Positions 52,030-61,258 of a DNA stretch of 64,000 bases are shown in pieces. The notes beneath the pieces were generated by a model. That model did not search any database and was not told where the DNA came from. It saw only the letters and a program-made list of their open reading frames with translations. This stretch comes from Methylorubrum suomiense (lineage in GTDB: Bacteria > Pseudomonadota > Alphaproteobacteria > Rhizobiales > Beijerinckiaceae): contig NZ_BPRE01000017.1 of assembly GCF_022179765.1 (NCBI RefSeq), forward strand, positions 60,541-124,540. Direction: 5' to 3'. The stretch's first letter is position 1; every line of letters begins with the position of its first letter. The translations under genes and the position numbers were made by a program.

Positions 52030-53202
52030 ATGAAGGCACTGTGCTGGCACGGCAAGGGCGACATCCGCTGCGACACGGTGCCGGACCCGTCGATCGAGGA
52101 TTCTCGCGACGTCATCATCAAGGTCACTTCCTGCGCGATCTGCGGCTCGGACCTCCACCTGATGGATGGGCAGATGCCCACCATGAAGTCGGGCGACGTG
52201 CTCGGGCACGAATTCATGGGTGAGGTGGTCGAGACCGCGCCAGGCTTCACCAAATTCAAGAAGGGCGACCGGATCGTCGTCCCGTTCAACATCAATTGCG
52301 GCGAGTGCCGCCAGTGCAAGCTCGGCAACTGGTCGGTCTGCCAGCGCTCGAACCGCAATGCCGAGATGGCGGCGGCGCAGTTCGGCTACACCACCGCGGG
52401 GCTGTTCGGCTACTCGCACATCACCGGCGGATACTGGGGCGGACAGGCCGAGTACGTGCGCGTTCCGATGGCCGACGTGGCGCCGATGAAGGTGCCGGAC
52501 GGTATGGACGACGAGTCGGTCCTGTTTCTCACCGACATTCTGCCGACCGGTTGGCAAGGCGCCGAGCATTGCGAGATCCAGGGCGGCGAGATCATCGCCG
52601 TGTGGGGCGCCGGGCCCGTCGGCCTGTTCGCGATCCAGTCGGCCAAGATCATGGGGGCCGAGCGCATCATCGCCATCGACACGGTGCCGGAGCGTCTCTC
52701 CCTCGCCCGCAAATACGGCGCGACCGACATCATCGACTTCGAGAAGGAAGACGTGTTCGCGCGCATACAGGAGATCAGCCACGGGGAGGGTGCCGACGGC
52801 GTGATCGACTGCGTCGGCATGGAAGCGAGTGCGGGCCACGGCGTCGCGGGCGTCATGGCCACGCTGCAGGAGAAGCTGACTTCGACCGAACGGCCCTACG
52901 CCCTGGCTGAGGCCATCAAAGCCGTGCGGCCCTGCGGCATCGTCTCGGTGCCGGGCGTCTATGGCGGACCGGTCCCCGTCAACATGGGTTCGATCGTGCA
53001 GAAGGGCCTGACGCTCAAGAGCGGCCAGACCCATGTGAAGCGCTATCTCGAGCCCCTCACCAAGCTGATCCAGGAGGGGAAGTTCGACACGGCCTCCCTG
53101 ATCACCCATCGCTCGACGAATCTCGCCGACGGGCCGGACCTCTACAAGACGTTCCGTGACAAGAAGGACGGCTGCGTGAAGGTCGTCTTCCACCCGGGCT
53201 GA
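52030..53202 (+). CDS. zinc-dependent alcohol dehydrogenase family protein
   Basis: 390 residues of the medium-chain dehydrogenase family. Catalytic zinc ligands are in CAICGSDLH and VLGHEFMGEV, the structural zinc in CGECRQCKLGNWSVC, and the NAD-binding loop is VWGAGPVGLFAIQSAKIMGA. The long insertion after SVC and the VIDCVGMEA segment resemble the glutathione-independent formaldehyde dehydrogenase-like subgroup. Aldehyde or alcohol oxidation is likely; the substrate is open. Confidence 0.88.
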   Translation: MKALCWHGKGDIRCDTVPDPSIEDSRDVIIKVTSCAICGSDLHLMDGQMPTMKSGDVLGHEFMGEVVETAPGFTKFKKGDRIVVPFNINCGECRQCKLGNWSVCQRSNRNAEMAAAQFGYTTAGLFGYSHITGGYWGGQAEYVRVPMADVAPMKVPDGMDDESVLFLTDILPTGWQGAEHCEIQGGEIIAVWGAGPVGLFAIQSAKIMGAERIIAIDTVPERLSLARKYGATDIIDFEKEDVFARIQEISHGEGADGVIDCVGMEASAGHGVAGVMATLQEKLTSTERPYALAEAIKAVRPCGIVSVPGVYGGPVPVNMGSIVQKGLTLKSGQTHVKRYLEPLTKLIQEGKFDTASLITHRSTNLADGPDLYKTFRDKKDGCVKVVFHPG

Positions 53203-53268
53203 ACTCGGTCGGGGGTCCTTCTGACTCCCGCACGATTCGAGGAATCAAGCAGCGGCTGGGGTTGAGTT

Positions 53269-53883
53269 ATGGCGGGCGAAGACGGCTTGAAGTTCGGCGC
53301 CATCGGCGCGCGGGCGGTGCATATCTGTGTCGATGCCCAACGGTTGTTCGCGGAAGAGACGGATTGGCACACGCCCTGGCTCGGGCGCATCCTGCCCAAG
53401 CTCGAATCCCTCTGCGCGGCGCATGCGGAACGGACCGTATTCACGCGGTTCGTGCCGCCGCGCCGCGCCGAGGAAGGAACGGGCACCTGGCGGCGCTACT
53501 ACGAGCGTTGGCAGAGCATGACGGTGGAAGCCCTCGGGCCCGGGATGGTCGATCTCCTGCCGGAACTCGCCCGGTTCACACCCCCGGCCAAGGTGGTCGA
53601 CAAGCGTGTCTATTCTCCCTGGATGGCCCCCGAACTGCAGAACCTCCTGCAGGCTGAGAGCATCGATACGCTGGTGGTCACGGGCGGGGAGACCGATGTC
53701 TGCGTGCTCGCAACGGTGATGGGCGCCGTCGATCGCGGCTACCGTGTGATCGTCGCCTGCGACGGCGTCTGCTCCTCGGCCGACCCGACCTACGACGCGA
53801 TGATGTTCCTCTATCAGAGCCGCTTCGGCACTCAGATCGAGACGGCGCCGGTCGCCGAAATCTTGGACGCTTGGCCGGGCTGA
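53269..53883 (+). CDS. isochorismatase-like cysteine hydrolase
   Basis: 204 residues. The acid residue is in VHICVDAQRLFAEE, the lysine in VVDKRVYSPW and the cysteine in TGGETDVCVLATVMGAVDRGY. GGETDVCV differs from the RutB and BiuH-like patterns. It starts 66 bases after the dehydrogenase. The function is unknown. Confidence 0.85.
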   Translation: MAGEDGLKFGAIGARAVHICVDAQRLFAEETDWHTPWLGRILPKLESLCAAHAERTVFTRFVPPRRAEEGTGTWRRYYERWQSMTVEALGPGMVDLLPELARFTPPAKVVDKRVYSPWMAPELQNLLQAESIDTLVVTGGETDVCVLATVMGAVDRGYRVIVACDGVCSSADPTYDAMMFLYQSRFGTQIETAPVAEILDAWPG

Positions 53884-53999
53884 CTCCGTCTCGGCCAAGC
53901 CGGAGAGCCCGGAAACTGCGCCGTTCGCTCCCGGGTTCACCCTGACATGTTGGCCCGCCCCCGGCGTGCACCGTCAAGAACACCCGACAGGAGAAACCG

Positions 54000-55001
54000 A
54001 TGCCGAGCAAGAAGCCGCTCGCCCAGCAAGTCGTCGTCATCACCGGAGCCTCGAGCGGCATCGGTCTCGCCACGGCCCGCATGGCCGCCGCCCGCGGCGC
54101 GAAGGTCGTGCTCGCCGCCCGCAACGAGGGGGTGCTGAACGAGATCCACGGCGAGATCGAGCGCGGCGGCGGCGAAGCGCTCGCCGTAATCACCGACGTC
54201 ACCGACCGCGATGCGGTCGAGGCGCTGGCCCGCCGAACCGTCGACCGCTTCGGTCGCATCGATACCTGGGTGAACGATGCCGGCCTCTCGATCTTCGGGC
54301 GGATCGAGGAGGTGTCGGAGGAGGATCACCGCCGCCTGTTCGAGACCAACTTCTGGGGATTGGTGCACGGCTCCCTCGCCGCGCTCCCGCATCTCAAGGA
54401 GAGCCGCGGCACCCTGATCAATCTCGGCTCGGTCGCCTCCGACGTCGCCTTGCCGCTCCAGGGGATGTACTGCGCGAGCAAGCACGCCATCAAAGGCTTC
54501 ACCGACGCGTTGCGGATCGAGTTGGAGGAGGAAGGCACCTCCGTCGCCGTGACGCTGATCAAGCCGGCGGCGATCGATACCCCGTTCGCCGAGAATGCCA
54601 AGAATTACACCGACCGGGCCCCCAAGCTCCCGCCGCCTGTCTACCGGACGGAGGAGGTGGCGGAGGCGATCCTCCACGCCGCCGAGAACCCGCGGCGCGA
54701 CATCTATGTCGGGGGCGCGGGCCGGATGATGAGCGCCGCGCAGGCCATGGCGCCGCGCCTGTTCGACCGCGTCGGCCGCACGATGATCGGCCAGCAATTG
54801 CAGGACAAGCCGGCGGAGCATCGCGAGGGCGCGCTCTACGCGCCCCGCGAGGGCGGAAACGTGAAGGGGGGGCATCCCGGATACGTCATGCGCCGCAGCC
54901 TCTACACCCGCGGAAGCCTTCACCCCCTGACGACCGCCGCTGTCGTGGCCGGCGTCGGCTTCGCCGCGGCCAGCCTCCTCGGCGGCAGCCGCCGCCATTG
55001 A
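54000..55001 (+). CDS. short-chain dehydrogenase with C-terminal membrane anchor
   Basis: 333 residues. The NAD(P) motif is VVITGASSGIGLATARM, NDAG is in WVNDAGLSIFG, the active site is LGSVAS plus YCASKHAIKG, and IKPAAIDTPF follows. The chain is longer than a plain SDR and ends with LTTAAVVAGVGFAAASLLGG, a likely membrane or lipid-associated helix. The ATG follows GGAGAAACCG. The substrate is unknown. Two small hydrophilic proteins are encoded right after it. Confidence 0.9.
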   Translation: MPSKKPLAQQVVVITGASSGIGLATARMAAARGAKVVLAARNEGVLNEIHGEIERGGGEALAVITDVTDRDAVEALARRTVDRFGRIDTWVNDAGLSIFGRIEEVSEEDHRRLFETNFWGLVHGSLAALPHLKESRGTLINLGSVASDVALPLQGMYCASKHAIKGFTDALRIELEEEGTSVAVTLIKPAAIDTPFAENAKNYTDRAPKLPPPVYRTEEVAEAILHAAENPRRDIYVGGAGRMMSAAQAMAPRLFDRVGRTMIGQQLQDKPAEHREGALYAPREGGNVKGGHPGYVMRRSLYTRGSLHPLTTAAVVAGVGFAAASLLGGSRRH

Positions 55002-55031
55002 TCCCCTTTCTCGGCAAACAGGAGAACACCG

Positions 55032-55208
55032 ATGTCCACCAAGCCACCGCCGGTTCCGCCGGCCAACCGTTCCGACAAGGGCCCCGGCAGCGCCGAGACC
55101 GCGCCGAAGGACACTGCCAAGGCCACCCCGAACGATCCGGACAAGACCGGGCAGGCGGGCAATTCCAAGATCAATACGACCCATCAGGGCCATCAGCAGG
55201 ACCGTTGA
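55032..55208 (+). CDS. small hydrophilic protein, paralogue A
   Basis: 58 residues (MSTKPPPVPPANRSDKGPGS...GNSKINTTHQGHQQDR). It is strongly polar, with no hydrophobic core, and probably disordered. CAGGAGAACACCG gives an excellent ribosome site. It shares MST.K.P...ANR...GPGS with the next small gene and likely is a stress-related low-complexity protein; that role is inference. Confidence 0.7.
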   Translation: MSTKPPPVPPANRSDKGPGSAETAPKDTAKATPNDPDKTGQAGNSKINTTHQGHQQDR

Positions 55209-55334
55209 GCGTGGATCGACGGCAGCCCTCGCGATGACGGAGGCTGCCGGCGGCACATGAGAGCGATGGCGCGATGAGACCGGCGGTTCGCGTCCGATAC
55301 GCGACGCGAAATGCCCATCAGGAGACCCAAGCGC

Positions 55335-55556
55335 ATGAGCACATCCAGCAAGACGCCGGCTGCGAACCGGCACCATGGCGGTCCCGGCAGCAGCCATCAG
55401 CGATCCGATCTCCCGGACCCGACGGAGACAAGCGGACCGCAGCCGGGAGCGGCAACCAACGGATCGCATGCGAAAGTGTCCGGTGGTGGTGGCGAGCAGG
55501 ATCGCCATCACCGCAGGGACGAAGGCGGCAAGGGCAACACGCCCCGGACCCACTGA
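55335..55556 (+). CDS. small hydrophilic protein, paralogue B
   Basis: 73 residues (MSTSSKTPAANRHHGGPGSSHQRSD...). It is rich in His, Gly, Arg and Ser, probably disordered. CAGGAG stands about 11 bases before the ATG at 55335. The start shares MST..KTP.ANR...GPGS with the preceding paralogue, so a local duplication is likely. No family is recognised. Confidence 0.6.
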   Translation: MSTSSKTPAANRHHGGPGSSHQRSDLPDPTETSGPQPGAATNGSHAKVSGGGGEQDRHHRRDEGGKGNTPRTH

Positions 55557-55626
55557 CGAGATCGCAATCGCGCTCGGCCGTTCCCGGCCGGGCGTTTCCA
55601 TTTGCCCCTGAAGAAACGGACGAACC

Positions 55627-55878
55627 GTGGCGAACCTCGACAATACTTTGGCCGTGTTTTCCGCCCTGCTCGCCTCGGAGCCGCCGGCTCAGGTCGGGGA
55701 GGCGGACGAAGCGATCTGGGCTTATCTCTCGGCCGTACAGGGGCTCGATGCGCAGATCGCGGCCCTCGATCGCCTCGACCAAGGCGTGGCTGGCCTCGAT
55801 GCCCATTCGCCCTTCATGCCGCTGCTGCGCGATGCCCTCGACCGGCACCGGACGCGCCTCTCCGAACCTTCGGCGTGA
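55627..55878 (+). CDS. small hypothetical protein
   Basis: 83 residues from a GTG start (ANLDNTLAVFSALLASEPPAQVGEADEAIWAYLSAVQGLDAQIAALDRLD...). It is helical, acidic and probably cytoplasmic. Codon use is normal for the genome. It follows the two small hydrophilic genes in the same direction. The function is unknown. Confidence 0.55.
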   Translation: MANLDNTLAVFSALLASEPPAQVGEADEAIWAYLSAVQGLDAQIAALDRLDQGVAGLDAHSPFMPLLRDALDRHRTRLSEPSA

Positions 55879-56429
55879 TGATTGTTACTTCATATCAATC
55901 GGCGTTTTCGCCCCGCGCATATACTCGTCCCTTCATGTGCGACGCTTCCACAATACATGCTTGAAACATGTCGCTTGATGTCTTGATGGTGACGGCAATA
56001 TTCTCTTGGACTAAAATCGGCTTGCGCCTTGGCGCGGAAGAGCTGCTGCTACTTCGATTGGCGTGTCGGCTGGCTCTACGAGCAAGCAATTCTTATCGCC
56101 ACCCGCCCACTGCGCTGGCAATTGATCAGTCCCCATCCGCACGATCTCGACATTGCTTGCGGCCGAAGCGACCGACGACGAGTTGTGCTCGGCCAAGCTT
56201 CCCCACATAATACGGCTGTATAGATCGAGTTCCCGCGCGGAACTTCATTACGACTGGTGCGTAGAAAGTCCTACGACCAGAGGCGCTGAATGGCCAATCC
56301 AATCATGGATTGCCGTCATATTATCGCCTCTTGTTGGGGTATGGTGCGGACATCTCACGGATTGACGGTTCGGAGCGCAGGCGACGGCGCCTCCGGTCAC
56401 CTCACCCTCGTCGCTGCACCGGATGACGC
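55879..56429. other. AT-richer region with only short open frames
   Basis: About 550 bases with visibly lower GC than either side and only fragmentary frames of 60-80 codons. None has a ribosome site or recognisable domain. It could be a decayed insertion or regulatory DNA. It ends 13 bases after a CGGATG before the next small gene. Confidence 0.5.
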
Positions 56430-56810
56430 ATGCCCAAGCTCGCCCTGTCCGCCGCCCTGATCACCCTGCTCGCCGCTCCGGCGGTCGCGGGTGACTTCGA
56501 CGGAAACTGGTCGGTCCAACTCGTGACCGAGAGCGGGCTGTGCGAAGCCCAATATACCTACACGCTGAGCGTTCAGGACGGTCAGGTCCGCCCGATCACG
56601 AATGCGGCCACCAACGGAACGACCGTGTCGGGCCGGGTCGGGGCCGATGGAAGCGTCGGACTCACCGTGGCGACGGCGGCGGCCAATGGCACCGCCTCGG
56701 GCCGGCTTCAGGTCCGGAGCGGCACGGGCACCTGGCGCGTTTCGGGCGGTCTCTGCAGCGGCCGCTGGACCGCCCGCCGCCACACCATGCGCACCGCGCA
56801 GGCGGAGTAA
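56430..56810 (+). CDS. small exported protein of unknown function
   Basis: 126 residues. Signal peptide MPKLALSAALITLLAAPAVA is followed by GDFDGNWSVQLVTESGLCEAQYTYTLSVQDGQV and a beta-rich, glycine/threonine-rich body. Two cysteines (ESGLCEAQ, GGLCSGRW) could form a disulfide. GDFDGNWSV is typical of small periplasmic DUFs. The function is unknown. Confidence 0.75.
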   Translation: MPKLALSAALITLLAAPAVAGDFDGNWSVQLVTESGLCEAQYTYTLSVQDGQVRPITNAATNGTTVSGRVGADGSVGLTVATAAANGTASGRLQVRSGTGTWRVSGGLCSGRWTARRHTMRTAQAE

Positions 56811-56840
56811 GCCCCGCCTACGCTGTCAAGCCGGTAGGGC

Positions 56841-57203
56841 TCAGACCCCCGCTTCGAGCCAAGCCCGCGCCTCGGCGATCCGGGCGCGCTCGAACACCTT
56901 GATCTGCACCGGCGACACGAAACCGAAGGTCTCGGCGACGGCCTTGAGCCAGGTCGCGTCGGTGACGAGGGCCACGTGGCTCACGCCCTTCATCATCGAG
57001 AGGCCGAAGCGCGGATCCTTGAAGAAGGCCGCCGGCTCCATGCCCTCGAAAGCGCGAACGTCCTCAAGCAGCTTGAGTTTGCCGCCCTTGTCGAGGTCGG
57101 CCTTCATCGCGGTCATGACCGCGTTCATCTCCTCATCGGTGATCTTGCCGTCGACGACGATCTCGGCGATCGCGGAATCGGGCTTCTTCTCGTAGGTCAG
57201 CAA
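56841..57203 (-). CDS. SpoIIAA-like (STAS-related) protein
   Basis: 120 residues. AIAEIVVDGKITDEEMNAVMTAMKADLDKGGKLKLLEDVRAFEGMEPAAFFKDPRF and the ending VSPVQIKVFERARIAEARAWLE fit the SpoIIAA-like/DUF3478 group. These small proteins resemble anti-sigma antagonists but also bind lipids. The gene is 64 bases downstream of priA on the same strand. Confidence 0.82.
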   Translation of the reverse strand: MLTYEKKPDSAIAEIVVDGKITDEEMNAVMTAMKADLDKGGKLKLLEDVRAFEGMEPAAFFKDPRFGLSMMKGVSHVALVTDATWLKAVAETFGFVSPVQIKVFERARIAEARAWLEAGV

Positions 57204-57267
57204 GGCGCGGCGCTCCTCAGGATGGCGCCGGCGCGAGACATCCCGCGCCGGCCGCGCGAGACCTGAC

Positions 57268-59448
57268 TTATAGGAAACTTTGCGGGTCCACGTCGATTGC
57301 GACCTTGAGGTTGCCCCGTGGCTTCGGTCCGCGCGCCAGCCAATCGCGCAGATAGCTCTGCACGTCGATGCCGCGCTCGGTCTTCACGAGCAGGCGAAAA
57401 CGCCAGCGGCCGCGCACCAGCGCCAGCGGCGCCTCCGCCGGTCCCAGCACCATCACGCCCGGCGGCGGATCGGCGGCCCGCGCCAAAGCCTGCCCATGGG
57501 CTTCCGCCTTCTCCCGCTCCTCGGCCGAGACGATCAGGGCTGCCAGCCGCCCGAAGGGCGGCAAGCCCGCCGCCTCGCGGGCGGCGATCTCCTCTTCGTA
57601 GAACCGTTCGGCATCGCCCGAGAGCAGGGCGGCGATGACGGGGTGGTCGGGCTGGTAGGTCTGAACCAAGGCGCGCCCCGGTCGCTCGCCGCGACCCGCG
57701 CGGCCCGTCACCTGCTGGAGCAGCTGAAAGGTGCGCTCCGCCGCGCGCGGATCGCCGGTGGTCAATCCGATATCGGCATCGAGCACGCCGACCAGCGTCA
57801 GGTGCGGAAAGTTGTGGCCCTTTGCCACGAGCTGCGTGCCGATGACGATGTCGCACTCGCCCGCCGCGACCGTCTCCAGTTCCTGCCGGAGCCGCTCGGC
57901 CCCGCCGGGGAAGTCGCTCGACAGCACGACGATGCGCTTGTCGGGAAACAGCTCGGCGGCTTCCTCGGCGATGCGCTCCACCCCGGGGCCGCAGGGCGTG
58001 AGGTGATCGAAGGCGCCGCATTCGGTGCAGGCCTCCGGCTTACGCTCGGCATAGCCGCATTGGTGGCAGACGAGGGCCCGGCGGAAGCGATGCTCGACGA
58101 GCCAAGTCGAGCAGTTGCGGCACTGGTAGCGGTGACCGCAGGCCCGGCACAGGGTCAGCGGCGCGTAGCCCCGCCGATTGAGGAAGAGCAGGGCTTGCTC
58201 GCCCGCCTCCAGCGTCGCCTTCACGGCATTGACCATCGGCGGCGACAGGAAGCGACCGCGCTCCGGCTTGTCGAGGCGCATATCGATCGCCTTGATGTCC
58301 GGCAGAGGTCTCCCACCGAAGCGCCCGGGCAGCGACACGTGGCGGTAGCGGCCGCTCTGGGCGTTGACCCGCGACTCGATGGAGGGCGTGGCCGAGGCGA
58401 GCACCACCGGGCAGCCCTCGAGACGCCCCCGCACCACCGCCATGTCGCGGGCATGGTAGTGGACGCCGTCCTCCTGCTTGTAGGCGCTCTCGTGCTCTTC
58501 ATCGACCACGATCAGGCCGAGGCGGTTGAAGGGCAGGAACAGCGCCGAGCGGGCACCGACCACCACCGAGACATCCCCGGAGGCCACCCCGGCGCGGATG
58601 CGCTCGCGGCGCTTTCCGCCGATGCCCGAATGCCATGTCGCCGGACGCACGCCGAAGCGGCCGGCGAACCGGTCGAGGAACTGCGCAGTGAGCGCGATTT
58701 CCGGCATCAGCACCAAAGCCTGCCGGCCCTCCCGGACGCATTCAGCCACCGCCTCGAAATAGACCTCGGTCTTGCCCGAGCCGGTGACGCCTTCGAGGAG
58801 GATGGTTCCACCGGCTTCCGCGGGTGCGGAGGCGGGGGAGGGGGCCGCGATCAGGTCGTGGGCCGCGTCCCGCTGGGCGTCCGAGAGCGGCACCCGCGGA
58901 TGGTCCGGATTGGGCGGGAGCGCCACCGGCTCCGGCACCAGGGCCACCGTCTCCAGGGCGCCATCGTCGATCAGGCCATCGACCACGCCAACCGACACGC
59001 CCGCCTCCTTGGCGAGCGCGCTCTTGCCGCGCACCGCCCCATCGGACGCGACCGCCAGCACCTTTCCCCGGGCCGCCGTCTGCCGGGCCGGAGGCCGGCC
59101 GGAGGCGCGCACCCCGATGCGCGGGTTTTCCCGTTGCGCTCCCTCGTCCGGCAGGCGCAGCGCCATCGCCAGCGCCGAGCCCTTCGGCGCGAGGGTGTAG
59201 CGGGCGAGCCAATCGACCAGCTTCCGGAGCGGCTCGGAGAGGGGAGGGACCTCGATCCGCCCCGTCACCGGCCGCAGGTTTCCGCCCGAAGCCCGCTCGT
59301 CGAGGCCCCAGACCACGCCGACCGTTTCGCGCGGGCCCAGAGGCACCTGAACGACATCGCCCTCTGCGAGGGTGAGGCCGGGGGGCACCGCGTAGCTGTA
59401 GGCGGTGTCGAGCGCCAGCGGGATCAGGATCTCGGCAACGGCGGGCAT
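57268..59448 (-). CDS. priA: primosomal protein N' (PriA helicase)
   Basis: 726 residues. The N-terminal DNA-binding domain is followed by Walker A LLEGVTGSGKTEVYF, DEEH in LIVVDEEHESAYKQ, helicase motif SATPSIES and the zinc clusters CRACGHRYQCRNC and CHQCGYAERKPEACTECG. The motif TQLVAKGHNFPHLTLVGVLDAD and VTGRAGRG complete the helicase. It restarts replication at collapsed forks. The length is normal for the family. Confidence 0.97.
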   Translation of the reverse strand: MPAVAEILIPLALDTAYSYAVPPGLTLAEGDVVQVPLGPRETVGVVWGLDERASGGNLRPVTGRIEVPPLSEPLRKLVDWLARYTLAPKGSALAMALRLPDEGAQRENPRIGVRASGRPPARQTAARGKVLAVASDGAVRGKSALAKEAGVSVGVVDGLIDDGALETVALVPEPVALPPNPDHPRVPLSDAQRDAAHDLIAAPSPASAPAEAGGTILLEGVTGSGKTEVYFEAVAECVREGRQALVLMPEIALTAQFLDRFAGRFGVRPATWHSGIGGKRRERIRAGVASGDVSVVVGARSALFLPFNRLGLIVVDEEHESAYKQEDGVHYHARDMAVVRGRLEGCPVVLASATPSIESRVNAQSGRYRHVSLPGRFGGRPLPDIKAIDMRLDKPERGRFLSPPMVNAVKATLEAGEQALLFLNRRGYAPLTLCRACGHRYQCRNCSTWLVEHRFRRALVCHQCGYAERKPEACTECGAFDHLTPCGPGVERIAEEAAELFPDKRIVVLSSDFPGGAERLRQELETVAAGECDIVIGTQLVAKGHNFPHLTLVGVLDADIGLTTGDPRAAERTFQLLQQVTGRAGRGERPGRALVQTYQPDHPVIAALLSGDAERFYEEEIAAREAAGLPPFGRLAALIVSAEEREKAEAHGQALARAADPPPGVMVLGPAEAPLALVRGRWRFRLLVKTERGIDVQSYLRDWLARGPKPRGNLKVAIDVDPQSFL

Positions 59449-59542
59449 AGCGTCACGGTCATGGCATTACGGCTCTCGGCATCACGGCTCTCGGCGCCGT
59501 CGTTCTATATATGTCCCAGGCGGCGCTGGCGAACGCCGTGCC

Positions 59543-60676
59543 TCATGCTGCGCGCCGCAGGGTCCACGCTACCGGCCATGCGGCCAGACTCACCGCGCTC
59601 ATCGCCCAGAACGCGGGCAATCCCAAGCTCCCGTAGAGCGGCCCGGCGGCGAGTGTCACCAAGGCCGAGGCGAGGCCAAGCCCGACGCTTCCGTAGACCG
59701 TCAGAGCCGTGGCGCGCAGCCCCACCGGCACCTCCCGCGCGACGATGTGCAGACAGGCGAGGTGCAGGAGCGCGAAGGTGAGGCCGTGCAGCGCCTGGAT
59801 CGTTGCCAAAGCGGGGAGCCAGGTCGTCTGTGCCTGCACCGCCCAGCGCAAAGCCCCGGCCAGGGCGGCGAGTTCCAGCGCCCGCGCCGGACCGATCCGG
59901 GCGAGGAGGCGCGGCCCGAGCCAGAGGAAGACGACCACCTCCGCCGCGACCGCTTCGGCCCAGAGCAGGCCTGCGACGGCGGTGCCGATCCCATCCCCGG
60001 TCCAAGCGATGACCGCGAAGGCGTCGTGCATCGCGTGCGCGCCGATCACCAGCGCGGCGGCGAGAACGAGTCGGCGGAACACGCGCATACCGACAAGCGC
60101 GCGATAGCCGCCCTCCACCTCGCGCGCGGGCGCGGCCGGGGCCGGAGGCAGGCGCATCGTCACAACGGCGCCGGCCGCGAACAAGGCGGCGCAGGCGGCA
60201 AGTCCCGCCCCGTTGCCGAGACGCCCGACGAGCCATCCGGTCAAAACGGTCATGACGATGAAGGCGGCCGATCCGGCGCCACGGATCCGCCCGTACTCGT
60301 CCCCGCCATGCCCGCCGGAGAGCACGAGCGCATCGGCCAGCGGACTCAGCGCCGCGCTCGCCGCGGCCTGCATCAGGACGAGCGCGACGAGCAACGCGAC
60401 GGGGTGGCCGGCCAAAAGGGCCAGGGTCAGCCCCGCCGAGCCTGCGAGTCCCCCCGCCAGCAATCCCCGCGCGGCGGCCCGCCGATCGGCGATCCGCCCG
60501 GTGGGAGGACCGGCGGCCAGACGCACCAGCATCGCCATAGAGAGCACCGCGCCGATCTGCGCCGCGTCCCATCCCCGAGACGCGAGATAGGCCGGCAGGA
60601 ACGGCGAGAGGGCACCGTAGCCGCCATAGAGAGTCGCGTAGAGCGCGATCTGCCGCCCGATGCCTCCCCCGCCCAC
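59543..60676 (-). CDS. MFS transporter (PPP/LacY-like type)
   Basis: 377 residues with about twelve membrane segments. YATLYGGYGALSPFLPAYLASRGW and RLAAGPPTGRIADR at the first cytoplasmic loop fit the MFS_1_like group that includes the 3-phenylpropionate transporter HcaT. The substrate cannot be told. It is divergent from the lipase-like gene and transcribed toward priA. Confidence 0.85.
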   Translation of the reverse strand: MGGGGIGRQIALYATLYGGYGALSPFLPAYLASRGWDAAQIGAVLSMAMLVRLAAGPPTGRIADRRAAARGLLAGGLAGSAGLTLALLAGHPVALLVALVLMQAAASAALSPLADALVLSGGHGGDEYGRIRGAGSAAFIVMTVLTGWLVGRLGNGAGLAACAALFAAGAVVTMRLPPAPAAPAREVEGGYRALVGMRVFRRLVLAAALVIGAHAMHDAFAVIAWTGDGIGTAVAGLLWAEAVAAEVVVFLWLGPRLLARIGPARALELAALAGALRWAVQAQTTWLPALATIQALHGLTFALLHLACLHIVAREVPVGLRATALTVYGSVGLGLASALVTLAAGPLYGSLGLPAFWAMSAVSLAAWPVAWTLRRAA

Positions 60677-61156
60677 GGCCGCCTCCGCCCCGATCCCCTC
60701 GATCTGGTACCCCGCGTCCTGGCTGGAAGGGGCGGGGGCGACGATCCTCCTAGGCCGGGTCGCGCTGCGCCGCGGTCAGGCCCCATCGGCCGTGTGTCAG
60801 GGGACTTCCGACCATGACACCGGAAGAGGGCGGTGGAGCCTCGGTGTGAAGCGCGCATCGCCTGCGCCTTCCGGCGTCGCGTTCGATCCACCCTTGACCC
60901 GGCCTGGGAGCGGGCCTCACCAGTGTCGGGCAGCTCGCGAACCTCTCGATGGATTCTCGGCCAGAAGCGAACATTGCGTCCCACCGCGCCATCCCGAAAC
61001 GGAGATGACGTGTCGTCGCGTCACCGGAATCGAACCGGGCCGTTTCGCGAAGGCGCCTCGGCCACCTTCCCTCCGCCGCTCAGGCATGAGGATCGGGATG
61101 CCCGGTCCCTGTTCCGGTGCAACGGGGGCGGTTGCACCCAGACGGGGAATGATGAC
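60677..61156. other. intergenic region
   Basis: About 480 bases between divergent MFS and lipase-like genes. Frames here are shadow-like with no recognisable protein. No clear operator or terminator was noted. Confidence 0.5.
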
Positions 61157-61258
61157 ATGCCGCTCGGCGCTTCTTTGGACGTTGCGAAGAAGAATTCCCC
61201 CGCAACGGACCCCCACTCCGCCCGCTGGCGCGCGCCCCTCGCGGAACCGTCGGTATGA
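61157..61258 (+). CDS. possible 33-codon upstream open frame
   Basis: MPLGASLDVAKKNSPATDPH is followed by 13 more residues, and the stop overlaps the ATG of the lipase-like gene (ATGA). GACGGGGAATGATGAC precedes the start. The exact overlap suggests a leader peptide that couples translation, but chance is not excluded. No family is recognised. Confidence 0.3.
   Translation: MPLGASLDVAKKNSPATDPHSARWRAPLAEPSV

Noticed and set aside
55895..56365. Several 60-80 codon frames in the AT-richer gap
   Set aside because: None has a ribosome site, a domain or typical codon use; they overlap one another on both strands.
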